A stretch of DNA of 64,000 nucleotides from Anisus vortex (GCA_949126835.1 OX421494.1:3665201-3729200); one strand, 5' to 3'. Positions 37,380 through 49,284 are shown, counted from the stretch's first letter. A program made the numbers and translations. Notes: generated by a model from the sequence alone, not told the origin.

Positions 37380-37750
37380 CAAACAGTTCTGTACCCAAGG
37401 GCCTCATCGCTGGTGAAGTGTGGAAACCATCAGTTCACTTGCATTCAAAGCGCGACGGTGGGCTAATGCATGCATGTTAGAGGTCTCTCTGCACCGAGGC
37501 CTCGGTGGGGAGGAAGCAATATGCACAGCGTCCCAGGTTCAATCCCGCCCTGGATGCCTGGATACCTACGATAATGACCCGAGGAAAATTCCGCAGTGGG
37601 AGGAAATGTGGCGGCGGGAACAGTACCACGTTCTTTCGGCGTGCCGTTGGGGTGGGTGGCGCCCGGACAGTCCTTGGTGTACCCCCCTCCCCCGATCCAC
37701 CCCTGAACATAGTTACACACCCTGGACACAAGAGCTGGAAGGCTCGTTGT
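37380..37750. other. GC-rich segment, possibly a SINE
   Basis: G+C-rich in an AT-rich region. cccaggttcaatcccgccc at about 37536 resembles a Pol III box B, and four overlapping frames of 84-118 codons on both strands share this composition. No second copy occurs in the window and no clear box A was found, so I cannot call it a SINE or a gene. Confidence 0.35.
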
Positions 37751-38463
37751 TTTTTTTTATAGGCTTTATAGTATAGTAGTATGTGCTTTTCAACTCATTA
37801 ATAAGTAACAATCGCTATGTCAATTTCAACAAAATTGCAGGTGCGCCTACTTTAAAAACAGACAAAAAATGTTCTTCTCTGTTATTTGTAAAGAAAGAAA
37901 ACAAGACAAAATTCAAGCCGGGCAGTGTTTTTATTTCCCTACACAGTGTTATGTTGCTGGACTTGAGTCCACTGGCGCTTTATAAAGATAGAGAAAAAAA
38001 TATTTCTACACCATTGGACAATTATTGTGTCGTTTACAGCGTCACCTGGCTAAGTAGTCACGTGACGATTGCTAAAAGCTTCTATTATCTCGTATTGTTT
38101 TAATAGATTTACTATTTCCACTGTTTTACTTTTGTATTGGTATTGTGTGATTGTCGTGTTGATGTTGTTGTTGTTTAATTTAATGTATGTGTTTGCAACA
38201 AGCTAGTTTGTAGCCTGTGTTTTTTTTTTCATCTATTACGACCAGTGGCCTATGACTAATGATAGTTCATATATTAAAATACAATTATAAAATATAGGCG
38301 TATATAAAAAATAAACTTATAAATCAGATCTAGATGATGTGGTTGGTTCCTCTAGATCAGGGCAAGAACAGACAGATTTAAGAAATCGTTTGTTACACTG
38401 TCTGCCAGAATATTCAGACTTCAGACATTAATGCTTATCTGCCGAAGATACAATAGTCTAGAC
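37751..38463. other. Interval without recognised gene
   Basis: The 106-codon frame at 37783-38103 has no recognised motif. The rest is AT-rich. Confidence 0.45.
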
Positions 38464-38584
38464 CAGGGATCGGTAACCTAAGGCACGCGTGCCAAACTCG
38501 ATTTTCAATGGCACGCGAGAGACCTGCGAGAGATATTTTTTATTGATGAAAAAAACAACAACATTGTTCGGTTCCGAATGAGGA

Positions 38585-39672
38585 AAATTGAATGATGAAG
38601 CCGATGTTTCTGAACTGACATATCGACACATTTCAGTGAGTTGACCTTGCCGATGTTTCTGAACTGTCAAATCAACACATTTCAGTGAGTTGACCTTGCC
38701 GATGTTTTTGAACTGTCATATCAACACATTTCAGTGAGTTGAACTTACCGATGTTTTTGAACTGTCATATCAACACATTTCAGTGAGTTGAACTTACCGA
38801 TGTTTTTGAACTGTCATATCAACACATTTCAGTGAGTTGAACTTACCGATGTTTTTGAACTGTCATATCAACACATTTCAGTGAGTTGAACTTGCCGATG
38901 TTTTTGAACTTTCATATCAACACATTTCAGTGAGTTGAACTTGCCGATGTTTTTGAACTGTCATATCAACACATTTCAGTGAGTTGAACTTGCCGATGTT
39001 TTTGAACTGTCATATCAACACATTTCAGTGAGTTGAACTTGCCGATGTTTTTGAACTGTCATATCAACACATTTCAGTGAGTTGAACTAGCCGATGTTTT
39101 TGAACTGTCATATCAACACATTTCAGTGAGTTGAACTTACCGATGTTTTTGAACTGTCATATCAACACATTTCAGTGAGTTGAACTTGCCGATGTTTTTG
39201 AACTGTCATATCAACACATTTCAGTGAGTTGAACTTGCCGATGTTTTTGAACTGTCATATCAACACATTTCAGTGAGTTGAACTTGCCGATGTTTTTGAA
39301 CTGTCATATCAACACATTTCAGTGAGTTGAACTTGCCGATGTTTTTGAACTGTCATATCAACACATTTCAGTGAGTTGAACTTGCCGATGTTTTTGAACT
39401 GTCATATCAACACATTTCAGTGAGTTGAACTTACCGATGTTTTTGAACTGTCATATCAACACATTTCAGTAAGTTGAACTTGCCGATGTTTTTGAACTGT
39501 CATATCAACACATTTCAGTGAGTTGAACTTGCCGATGTTTTTGAACTGTCATATCAACACATTTCAGTGAATTGAACTTACCGATGTTTTTGAACTGTCA
39601 TATCGACACGTTTCAGTGAGTTGAACTTGCCGATGTTTCTGAACTGTCATATCAACACATTTCAGTGAGTTG
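38585..39672. repeat. 49-bp minisatellite, about 22 copies
   Basis: Unit gccgatgtttttgaactgtc, followed by atatcaacacatttcagtga and gttgaactt, 49 bp. The first and last units are more diverged (gtttctgaactg) and the central ones nearly identical. A single related unit exists at about 15690-15740 in the hAT-N1 copy at 14516. Confidence 0.95.
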
Positions 39673-40053
39673 AACTTACAATTGAAACTTGCACTGAAAC
39701 TGGACATAATATTGGCGTGAAAGAGATTTCAATCGGCTAGGCGTTCGCTCTTCTACTTTCAGCTTTTGGTTCAACTTACACTTGTGAACAGATTTGATCG
39801 CACATGAAGGCTGTTTTAAGCATACAAAGAGGTCACTTACTCTTGACCACTCCGAAGTGAATAAATATGTATCCGGCATTATACAATTAGCGAGGAGCAT
39901 TCAGGGCCGGCTCATACATATAGGCGAACTAGGCGGCTGCCTAGGGCGCAAAATTTTGGGGGGCGCAAAATTGAGGATTATTTTTTTAACTTGGGGATTT
40001 AAAAATATAAACTATATTAAAGTTTAGTGCTTCTGTGCGCTACTAGCATAGGC

Positions 40054-42533
40054 CAGGGGTCGGCAACCTTTTGAGACGGAAGAGCCAAAAGTGACAATTT
40101 ACAAAATTTCCCAGTTCTTAAAGAGCCACTAACATTTTTGTTTCAATATTATGGTATTTGATTAGGATTAGGTATATAAATTTGATTTATGATTTAAAAT
40201 AAATAGCTTTAAATATGAAATAATATTTATTCATATAAAAACATACAAATGTTTCGCACAAAACATATTAAAGTATGTAGGCCTAAGCTAGCTCTGCTAG
40301 AATAATAAAATGAACAAACAAATAATGTATCTATTATTCAATAATTATAGTTACATGTAGTTACAATAGTTACATCAATGAGAGCATTGTCCTTGCATGC
40401 CTTTTGAAAGTTTGGTTAAATCTGGTTCATAACTTGTTGTTTTCAGTTTGAAGCACGCCTCTAGGTTTTTATTTGTTAGTTGGCTTCTTACTTTACTTTT
40501 TATTATATCCATGCAAGAGAATGCTTGATCGCACGAATATGTTGATCCGAAGATCGTCAGCACTCCTAATGCCAACTTCTTCACCTCACTGTAGCATTCT
40601 GGAAGACTATTTCATGCGTCAAATACTAGTGCCTCAACTCGCGGTATTTCTTTTAGAGCTGTCCAGTGCATGCTTTTCTGGACCTCCAACTCTTCTAACT
40701 TGCTCTCGAGTTCTGTGAACTTAGGCCTACTACTCCACAAGTGTTTGGTTTTCAAATCCAGCAATTGCATTTGAAGCGAACCAGCTTCAATTCCAAATGG
40801 CTCAACATCGATCTCTTTTGTATTTGTGTTGAGAGGATTTACTTTGAACGCTAAAGTACTTGCGATTGTTTTCTAATTGCTCAAGTCTCTCAGTGAATCC
40901 ATCCTTCAATTTGTTTATAGCCATGCTGAAGTAATTCGTGTCAATACTTGCATTGGCTTCATCGCGATATTGCTTCAGATTTCCGAAATGAAGTAATTTA
41001 ATTTCATAACAAGCCACTTCTTCAAGCAATGCATAGGCTGGGTTTCCCTTTCCTTGCAGTTTTACATCTAGCTCATTTAGTTTATTTGTGATATCCACCA
41101 TGAAGTTGAATTTTTGCAGCCATCCGTTTCATTTAAATTCGGGATGGACAATGCCTTTTCATTGAAGAATGTTTTTATTTCGCTCAAGCAAAAAGCAAAA
41201 CGTTTCAATAAGTTACCCATGGAAAGCCATCGCACTTTATTGTGCAGAAGTAGGCCAGAATACTGGCTTTCTTTTTCTTCAAGAAATTTTTTACACTTGC
41301 GTTGGTAATATGCGTTTGCCAAAATGATGTTAATGATCTTAATTGCCAAGTTCATGACCTCAACTATTTTGGCCGGAAATGTTTGTGCAAAATGCGCCTC
41401 TTGATGAATTATGCAGTAAAACGTTTACATTTTGCGGTTTATTTTTTGCCCAAGAATCGGTATTACCCTTTTATGTATTCCTGTCATACTTCTGTCTTCA
41501 TCAGTTGCTATGGAAACGATTTTATTTATATCAATTTCATAGTCTTCCGGGCATTTTTGCACAGCATTTGCTATATTCTCCATGAGTTTGCCCTGAGAGC
41601 GGCAGCAATCCTAGCGGTTCTTCTTTCGGACCTTGGGACGACATATACCTGATGAAAAGGGTAACTTGTGCCGTGTCTTCTATGTCGTAAGACTCATCCA
41701 TAGCAAGTTGAATGTCTTTCACTTGCACATGTGTTACATTTGAAGACCGTGTAGTTGTTCTATCTTGTACTGTTTTAGCAGATAATGGCAAATATTTGAT
41801 TTTCTTCATGATTTCTGTTTTGTTTTTGAAATTACCAAACAGTTCTTCAGCTCCACGTATGAAACTATTTTTGACGTACTGACCATCTGTGAATGGTTTC
41901 CCTCTTTTTGCAATTTATAGTGATATTGCAAAGCTTGCCAGATTTACATTATTTGAAGAGTGAGCCCAGTTACTTAGCATAGAACTCGATTGTTGTTTTT
42001 GTTTTTGAAGCTCTTTAACAGCTTTTTTTCCATGCGTCACCGGTTGGATCGGATATGTTTTGTAGCGAAGTGTCTCTTCAATTTGACTATATATTGTGTG
42101 CAAGTTTTTCTTGGAAAATGAGACAAAGTCGGAAGGTCGTCTGTGTTGCATATGAACGTAAACGACTCCGTCCAATCTTTAAACAACGAGAAATTGTTGT
42201 TTCTCGCAAGCGATTAAATTAACACACACGCAACCGTGCTCCGAGGAAGACTGACTGAAGACTGAACAATACCGTCCGCTGGGTTGCTGGCTAGGTGGTA
42301 GTAGTGACTAGCGGCTATCCGTCTATTCTCTACTTCACATATTCTCACTTATTTCTGTTGAGAGTATTTATCCTATTTGCAGCATTTAAATACATTTTTG
42401 CAGTATAATACTTTTTTTTAGTTTTGAAAGTAAAATAATATAATTATTAATATTTGCGCATGGAACTGGAGAGCCGCAACTTGACAACGAAAGAGCCGCA
42501 TGCGGCTCGCGAGCCGCAGGTTGCCGACCCCTG
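40054..42533 (-). mobile_element. 2.48-kb hAT with broken transposase
   Basis: Left end CAGGGGTCGGCAACC, right end GGTTGCCGACCCCTG. A perfect 8-bp duplication GCATAGGC lies at 40046-40053 and 42534-42541. Subterminal agagccaaaag and its counterpart gagccgcatgcggctcg follow. Coding sequence runs on the minus strand. It is inserted inside the larger hAT (39902-47126). Confidence 0.93.
40375..42175 (-). pseudogene. hAT transposase relic (GTF2IRD2/ZBED-like type)
   Basis: Several minus-strand frames line up in order along one transposase. 41915-42175 includes the N-terminal segment with KKAVKELQKQ. 41537-41809 includes DESYDIEDTAQ, the usual region around the first catalytic Asp. 41077-41355 carries the conserved VRWLSMGNLLKRF motif. 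40802-41101 and 40375-40584 complete the C-terminus, the last with the hAT dimerisation signature GSTYSCDQAFSCMDIIKSK. Stops and frameshifts separate the pieces, so no functional protein is expected. The closest known architecture is the hAT lineage domesticated as GTF2IRD2 or ZBED-type proteins in vertebrates; this is from motif recognition only. Confidence 0.85.
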
Positions 42534-42974
42534 GCATAGGCAGATGGATTACTGGGTAATGAAAAGCGAAGAGTATTTTATTTAAGTTATCTTAGAAAAT
42601 AGGAAAGTATGTCCTAACAGTACTTAGTTTGGCAACCTCGCTGTGCGTAGCGGAGCACAAAAAGGCAAACCCTCACTTCCCCCTGCCACACCCTGGATGC
42701 AATGCGGCGACAGTATATCATATTGAAGTGACGTGCTCTTCAAGTCAGTTTGTGAATCGTCGCGAGGGCGCTGAGTTGTTTGCATTGGCACTGCAATTGT
42801 TGGTTTTGTGCATTTTCAGACTGTTAATTACGAAAACGAGTTAAGTGGCACAAGATGTCCCAGTCGAATTGATGCACTAGCACAGCGGTTCCCAGCCTGT
42901 GGGTCGCGACCCCTTTGGGGTCGAACGACCATTTCAAGGGGGTTGCCAAGGACCATAGGAAAACACTAAACTTA

Positions 42975-43100
42975 TTTTTGATGGTCTTATTGAGGCTTTC
43001 CACAACAACATATACAGCACAGTATTCTTCGATGGCGCCACCTCACAACCCTCTCCAGTGTGTAGCGGGGTCAAACAGGGACGTTTCCTGGCACCAACAC
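42975..43100 (+). mobile_element. LINE reverse transcriptase fragment
   Basis: Nearly the same nucleotide sequence as 44071-44190 (gaggctttccacaacaac, ttcgatggcgccacctc, gtgtgtagcggggt). It encodes part of an RT domain around SGVKQG. Cut off by the hAT-N1 insertion site at 43109-43116. Confidence 0.75.
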
Positions 43101-43116
43101 TCTCTAGACTCTAGAC

Positions 43117-43332
43117 CAGGGAATGGCAACATTTTGATAATAGTGTGCCAGATTGGGATTTCTAATTCATTCAGAGTGCCAACAGCCTAAAAGTCACCCT
43201 GCTTTAGCACTCTAATTCTTAATATTTCTTATAATAGATACTTTAATAGGCTTTTTAGGAGTCTTCTGCGCGCCATTGAAAATCGTTTTGTGTAACAAGT
43301 CTGGCACGCTTGCCGTAGGTTGCCGATCCCTG
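43117..43332. mobile_element. Short hAT-N1 copy
   Basis: 216 bp from CAGGGAATGGCAAC to GTTGCCGATCCCTG, with flanking CTCTAGAC and GTCTAGAC (7 of 8). Interior words agtgtgccag, aacagcctaaaagtc and gccattgaaaatcg are those of 3959-4164. Confidence 0.85.
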
Positions 43333-44013
43333 GTCTAGACGATTCCTATTGTCTTTTCATTCTTCAAACCTTTTTTTTTATATGTGTTGTTTATTTAGAC
43401 ACATTCTTGTACAACAATTAGTTATCATACATATTTTGCAAGTATTTCTGTTTGAAAACAAAATTAGATTCTTTTTAATGTGAAAAAAGGCTCCGGCGAC
43501 CATGTAGTGTCTTAAGGGAACTACAAGAATCTTTCGTCATTCCAATCATGATATTTTGTTAAATACATTCTTCAAACCTTAAAAATAAGGCTTTCCAAAA
43601 ATTATATTCATTAATAGATTTATGCGTACTATTAAAAGAAGTAAATGCATACTAATGAAAACAAGCTAGTAGCTAAAAAGGTGTTTTAAAAATTACATTT
43701 ATAATCTAAAAATATTATTTAATTGATTTTTCATTTTTAAAAATATTTTTTATAATTTTGAGTACCGGTACTGGTATACACATATACAATATTTTATTTT
43801 TCTCAATTACAAATTGTGTAGTAGTAGTAAAAAATTTGTTTAATAAAATTATTGCCTCAGATACTTAAAACTAGGAATATTACCTCCCTTGATTGGATTT
43901 AGTAAGCATTTATTTTTTTATTTTTATATTGAGTTCGCTAACGTTGAATTTTATTAAAAGAATATGGTTTTAATAATATGCCAACATTATATGTTAAATC
44001 TTAATGGGTCAAT

Positions 44014-45225
44014 GTACGCACTGGACTCTTTAGCATACTGAAAAAGATTGGATGTCCGCCCCGGCTACTAAGTATTATTGAGGCTTTCCATAACAACATG
44101 CACAGCACAGTTCTCTTCGACGGCGCCACATCAGAACCATTCCCAGTGTGTAGCGGGGTTAAACTGGGCTGCGTCCTGGCAGCAACACTCTTTGGTATCT
44201 TCTTCTCAGTACTCCTCCGATATGCTTTTGAGAACTGCTCCGAGGGCGTGAACATCCATACTAGGGCCGATGGAAATCTCTATAACATAGCCCGGCTCCA
44301 TGCAAAGAGCAAAGTGGAAACCGTATTAATCAGAGAATTGCTATTCGCTGATGATGCAGCTCTTGTTTCACATACAGAGGAAGGACTCCAGCAACTGGTC
44401 AGTAGATTATCGGAGGCGTGCAAAGAATTCGGCCTAACAATAAGCCTAAAATAGACCAATATTATGAGGCAAGGTACAGAATGCCTCCCAGCAATCTCAA
44501 TTAAAGGAAACACTCTGGATGTTGTCGAGGACTACACATACCTTGGCAGCAACATTTCAAGCTCACTGTCCCTAGAAAAAGAAATACAAACCAGAATCGG
44601 CAAGGCAGTATCTTTAATGGCAAGGCTCAACCAAAGAGTATGGGATAATGCTCAACTCACTGATAGGACAAAAATCTCAGTCTACCAGGCCTGTGTGCTA
44701 AGCACACTTCTCTATGGAAGCGAGACCTGGGCTACATACGCTAAGCAAATTAAGCAGCTCAATAGCTTTCACCTGCGATGCCTGCGCAGGATACTCCACA
44801 TCAAATGGCAGGAAAGAGTCACAAATGTGGAGGTGCTCAGGAGAAGCCATATGCTGAGCATAAACTCAATCCTGAGTGAGAGGCGCCTGCGATGGATAGG
44901 CCATGTCCGCAGGATGGGTGCGGAGCGCATCCCAAGAGCCCTACTGTATGGAGAGCTGGCAGACGGTACAAAAAAGAGGGGTCGCCCTTGCCTGCGGTTC
45001 AAAGACGTCTGCAAGAAAGACTTATTACTGGCACGCATTGAGCCCAACACGTGGGAGAGCCATGCTGCGGAACGCACCTCCTGGTAGTCCAAGGTGCGCG
45101 AGGGCACTCAAGCTGCAGAAGCTGCAGAAGCAACCCTCACAGAAAGCGAAGAGAAACGAGCCAGGAGAAAGGCGAGAGGCAGAGAGAAAGGAGACTGCAC
45201 CATCGTCCCTTGGGGATGGAAGGAT
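44014..45225 (+). pseudogene. Non-LTR retrotransposon (LINE) RT, 5'-truncated
   Basis: The frame from about 44014 reads through LFSILKKIGCPPRLL, DGATSEPFPVCSGVK and LLFADDAALVS, the RT palm motif with FADD, to a stop at about 44452. It continues in frame from 44455 with YTYLGSNISS, LYGSETWATYAKQ, LRRILHIKW and RLRWIGHVRRM, the usual thumb and C-terminal part of such RTs, to a stop at 45085. A further charged stretch (EEKRARRKARGREK) is in frame to about 45225. The 5' end with the endonuclease is absent. Two in-frame stops make it non-functional. The LINE clade was not assigned. Confidence 0.85.
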
Positions 45226-45529
45226 GCCATATAATGGGTCAAAGAACCATTTCATGGGAGTCACCTAAGACCACCAGAAAATGCATATTTTATCAGTCCT
45301 GTAGACTGGCCCATCCACATGCAGACACAGAATAGAAATATGATTCTATACTTATTCTGTGCATGCACATTACAGTTATATGAGATATTTACATTACATT
45401 TTATAACAGTAGCACATTACAGTTCTAAGGTAGCGACGAAAAAAATGTATGGTTGGGGGTCGCCATAATGTGAAAAGCGACATTAAAAAGGTTGGGAACC
45501 ACTGCACTAACACATCTGCAATACCAGTT

Positions 45530-46629
45530 TTCTCATGTTTGTGATGCTTTGGAAGAGATTTATGAAGACACTAAATGGATCTAGTGGCAATATTGCGAAG
45601 ATAGAAGCACTTGGGCTACTTAAAAATATCTCAGACTTCAAGTTTATTGCTGCACTTGTCACATGGCACAACATTTTGTTTTAAGTAAACCTAACTAGTA
45701 AGATACTGCAAGAAAAGGACTTGAGTCTCCAGAGAGCAGTTAGTCACCTGAAAAAAAAAACTAACAGTTTTTGGTTATAGCTAGAAGTGATTTAGAGTTC
45801 AATAGAGTTCTGGATGATGTAATGAAGTAGCATAAGAAGTTGCATGGAATAGAACCTGTATTTGAGAAAGAGAAGGTCCGAATTCAAAATTACGAATCAA
45901 CAGTTGAATCTTTACATATTGCGGGTGACCCCTTAGAAAATTTCAAGATCCATTTTTATGTTGCTGCTTTAGACACAGTTGCTTATGCGGTAAAAGAAAG
46001 ATTTTCCCAGTTAAATAAAGTATCTGGTGTCTTTGGATTGTTGAACAACATTCCCGACCTTAAAGACAAGACTACATCATTTAAAACATTAATCAAAATG
46101 CAAGACTTGACTCGGATCATGGATGAGCGTAGGACGCAATAATCTTCTTTATAGACGGTGCGTCTGTAATGTATAAGATAAGATACGTCAGAGGTTAAGT
46201 CAATGTGCAAAAACTTGGAAAAAGCATTAACATTTGAAATAGATGAAGGTTTGAATGAATCTGACAATGTTGCTGTACGTCAGTGTTTTGAACTAAGACC
46301 AATTTCTCATCATCTCCATGACTCAGTATCAAACCCTGAAGAAATCTTAAACTACATTTACCAACAGAATCTTGAAAATGGATTTCCTAACATTTGTGTA
46401 GTTCTTCGTATTTTGCTAACGTTGCCACTTTCCGTAGCTAGTGCTGAATGAAGGTTTTTCGAAACTAAAGGTAATTAAAACCTATCTGCGTAGTACAATA
46501 TGCCAGGAGAGACTTGCGGGTCTGGCGAAAATTTCTATTGAAAGTGAGATAGAAAGACAGTTAGACTCAAAAGCCCTCATACAAGAATTTGCTAAGCAGA
46601 AAGCAAGAAAAGTACCATTAGGGTTTTAG
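45530..46629 (+). pseudogene. hAT transposase relic (ZMYM1-like)
   Basis: Pieces of one transposase lie in order: a decayed HVCDALEEIYEDTKW segment at about 45535, a frame at 45840-46142 with IEPVFEKEKVR, one at 46203-46451 ending LTLPLSVASAE, and one at 46441-46629 with GFSKLKVIKTYLRST and QERLAGLAKISIE. The last two carry the C-terminal dimerisation region of TTF-type/ZMYM1-like hAT transposases. A SINE-B (46075-46184) and several stops and frameshifts break it. It belongs to the element at 39902-47126. Confidence 0.82.
46075..46184 (+). mobile_element. SINE-B inserted in the transposase relic
   Basis: Nearly identical to 10316-10446: catcatttaaaacattaatc, gcgtaggacgcaataatctt, cttctttatagacgg, and a short gataagat tail. 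It interrupts the ZMYM1-like frame. Confidence 0.8.
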
Positions 46630-47126
46630 TCTTTAGGAGTATAAATACTGTTAATCAGAATTTAAAAGTGACTTTTGGACGTAGTTAAGAAAACAATAAT
46701 AAAATATCACGCAATATCAAGTAGCTTTTGTGTATTTTTTAAAGTGTTATAAAAACAAAACAAAAAATCTATAATCTAACTAAGTTTCTGTTTGTTATTA
46801 AGAGAACTGTACATAATGCAATTATAAAAATCTATAATAAACCTAATATAAAACTGTGTGTTATGTAACTTTTCTAATAATAACTTAGATTTATAATTAT
46901 TAATCTAAAATGCAAAGCCATTGTTACTTTTCATTCCACTGTTTTATTTACATTTCACAGTCTTCAATCAAAGGTTATAAAATAAAATTCTTTGTTGGGC
47001 TAAAACAATTATTAACAAAAACACATTTTCGAAGTTCCATACCCGGCAGACCCCGCCAAAGGCACTTTAATGAGGGCGCAGAATTTGTTTTCGCCTAGGG
47101 CGCCAAAAACCCTAGAGCCGGCCCTG

Positions 47127-48084
47127 GGAGCATTCAAGACAAGTCGCTCAGATACAGACTAATTACATTCAAAAGAGTTTTATGCTCATCTTCTTTAATT
47201 AAAAATAAATATAAGTAATTCTAAAACAAATTTATTTGTATTATTAATGTAATAAATATAAGAGACTTATTTAATGTCACTATATTATGTAATTTCTGTA
47301 ATTATAAATATTTATAAGACATACTCCTTAAATTGCTTAAATGGACAAACAATTAATGCAGAAAATGTTTATTTACAACTGTTTAGTATACATTATTTTA
47401 ATCCTGTAATAATTAAATCGTGTAATGAATACTATAATGTTGGATTTCAATAAAGAAATAATAATTAGTCAGTAATATTCAATATTTACTATTTTACAAA
47501 ACATAACTTGTTTGCAATTAGTATTGAATCAAATGTGTTTTAATTAAAGGGAGATAATTAACCCGTTTTCTTTTCCCTAATATTTCTAATAAGTTTCTAT
47601 TTTTTTTAAATAAAATTTATAACTTTGAAATGATCTAACTGTAAAAGTAAAAAGTATTTGAAAATTATATAAATATTATATGGCTAAAGAATGTATTATA
47701 TATTATATGCATATTTTTAAACATTACATTAACTACCTAGTTTGAAAGATTACTGTATATCTATTCCGCTTTACGATATCAGTTATAATATTACTTCTTA
47801 CTATCAAAAAAAGTATTAAAGGACATCTCAGATAAACTGAGATGAAATATACCCGGTAGGTTAATTAATAAAAGCAGGTGATAGATCCACCTCATCTTAA
47901 CTACCAAATGAGAATGTTTAGACAAAAATTACCATACATGTGAAGAACCGTATTAACATAAAAAAAAATATTGTATTAAACTCGACTGCCACATATTGGA
48001 CTCCAATTGGAGGAGGCTGAAACCTTCAAATAACCAGGGTCAGCTATAACTTGAGATAAAAGCCGATAAAGGAAATAAAAACTC
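47127..48084. other. Interior of the outer hAT-N1, no gene
   Basis: AT-rich; between 47460 and 47740 it is the reverse complement of the hAT-N1 interior (gtattgaatcaaatgtgttt, aagggagataattaacccg). No coding sequence. Confidence 0.65.
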
Positions 48085-48620
48085 GACTTGGCCTGGCCTC
48101 CTCCATCATGGCCAAAATATGGAAAATATGGAAGAGCAATAATCAGCTTCCCAGTGAAAACAAACTTATATTCATCACTGGTACCTTCCTTATCTTTATA
48201 TGGCTGCGAAAGTTGAACGCTGAATGCAGAGGCTGAGAGAAGAACGCATGCCTTTGAGAACAAATGCTACATAAAGTTATTAGGAATACGCTATCAAGAA
48301 ATAAAAACAAATGTAGGCCTATATGTCTTGCTCCAGGTCCATAATCTGGCGGGGAAACTGGAGGCACCCTTTTCAACTGTACAACTAAGAAAGCTCAGAT
48401 GATTTGGTCATACTGTAAGTAGTGTAAGGCTAAACCACCCTGCAAGGTACTGTGGAAGGAGCACGCAGAAAAGGTCGCCATAAAAAGAATTGGATGGACA
48501 ACCTTAAAAAGTGTACCGAACTACCTCTTGTAAAAGGCTTCTGACCGGGACGAAGGGAGAAAACTGGTTACGCACACCGTCGCAGCACCCCCAAGACGAA
48601 AGTTACGGGTCTGATGATGC
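48085..48620 (+). pseudogene. LINE RT C-terminal fragment
   Basis: Reads SSIMAKIWKIWKSNNQLP, then after a frame change LYGCES, a stop where this family has Trp, then AEAERRTHAFENKCY, LLGIRYQEIKTN and, in another frame, LRWFGH-type sequence. This is the typical C-terminal region of snail and coral non-LTR RTs. Frameshifts and stops show decay. The minus-strand frames here are shadows. Confidence 0.75.
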
Positions 48621-49284
48621 TCATTTGATATAAATGCAAATAAAAAAAAGGATGATAATCGCAAGCACACATATAAAACGCTTTAACGATTTCCTCTATA
48701 AATCTCCTTTGCTTTAGGACTATGTTTTAGTACGGAGTTAAATTAATTGTCCAATAAAAAGAAAAAAAAGAAAATGGTATAGTAATAGTAGATCAGGTTG
48801 ACTTTTAGATTGTTGGCACGCTGAATGATTTAGAAATCCTAATTTGGCACACAATTAGCAAAAGGTTGAGGACCCCTGGTCTAGAGTCTATGGCAAACTA
48901 TGCTCATTAAAGTGACCTGTTGACACAGTTGACACAAATCGGCTTGTATGAATAGTATGAATAGTGTGAATGTGTTTAGTACAGTTTAGTTTAGAAATAT
49001 GTGTAGGCTATGTGTGTTTGTAAATTAGTAGATAAATTTGTATTATGTTTAAAAACACTATTTACTATTCAATAGGCTAAATAAATTCGGAAATACCGAC
49101 CCCAGTGTGATACGATTCAGCAAATGTCCATTTCTTGGACACAGCGATCTTATCTTAAATTTATAAAATTATGGACACTCGAGTTGATGTTTTGATTTGT
49201 TTCGCCATTAAGTTTTTATTGTTCAGATTTCACTTGAGTTCTGTGAAAAGCGTTTTAAACTTAAACTATTTTCATTACACAAAG

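Larger units (their letters stand above)
42883..45504. mobile_element. Non-autonomous hAT containing LINE fragments
   Basis: Left end CAGCGGTTCCCAGCC and gtgggtcgcgacccc, right end GGTTGGGAACCACTG. Flanking 8-mers CACTAGCA and CACTAACA match 7 of 8. The ends resemble the widespread animal hAT repeats beginning CAGTGGTTCTCAACC. Its interior is occupied by LINE sequence (42975-43100 and 44014-45225) and a short hAT-N1 (43117-43332). Confidence 0.82.
39902..47126 (+). mobile_element. 7.2-kb hAT with ZMYM1-like transposase relic
   Basis: Left end CAGGGCCGGCTC, right end GAGCCGGCCCTG. A perfect 8-bp duplication GGAGCATT is found at 39894-39901 and 47127-47134. Subterminal cctagggcgc occurs at both ends in inverse orientation. 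It is interrupted by the hAT at 40054-42533, the hAT at 42883-45504 and a SINE-B at 46075. Without these it would be about 2 kb. Confidence 0.88.
38464..48878. mobile_element. Outer hAT-N1 copy, expanded to 10.4 kb by insertions
   Basis: Left end CAGGGATCGGTAACC with preceding GTCTAGAC; right end GAGGACCCCTG followed by GTCTAGAG (7 of 8). From 47130 to 47760 and from 48620 to 48878 the reverse complement matches the interior of the copy at 14516, so this one is inverted. The extra length is the 49-bp minisatellite (38585-39672), the 7.2-kb hAT (39902-47126) and a LINE fragment (48085-48620). Confidence 0.75.

Noticed and set aside
37420..37776. 118-codon plus frame and three overlapping frames
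   Set aside because: Four frames on both strands are open because the segment is GC-rich; no recognisable protein motif. Kept only as a possible repeat.
38585..39672. Regular 49-bp repeats considered as a CRISPR array
   Set aside because: Units are contiguous without variable spacers and sit inside a eukaryotic hAT transposon.
44769..45107. 112-codon minus-strand frame
   Set aside because: Shadow of the LINE reverse-transcriptase frame on the plus strand; the same holds for the other minus frames at 44001-45264.
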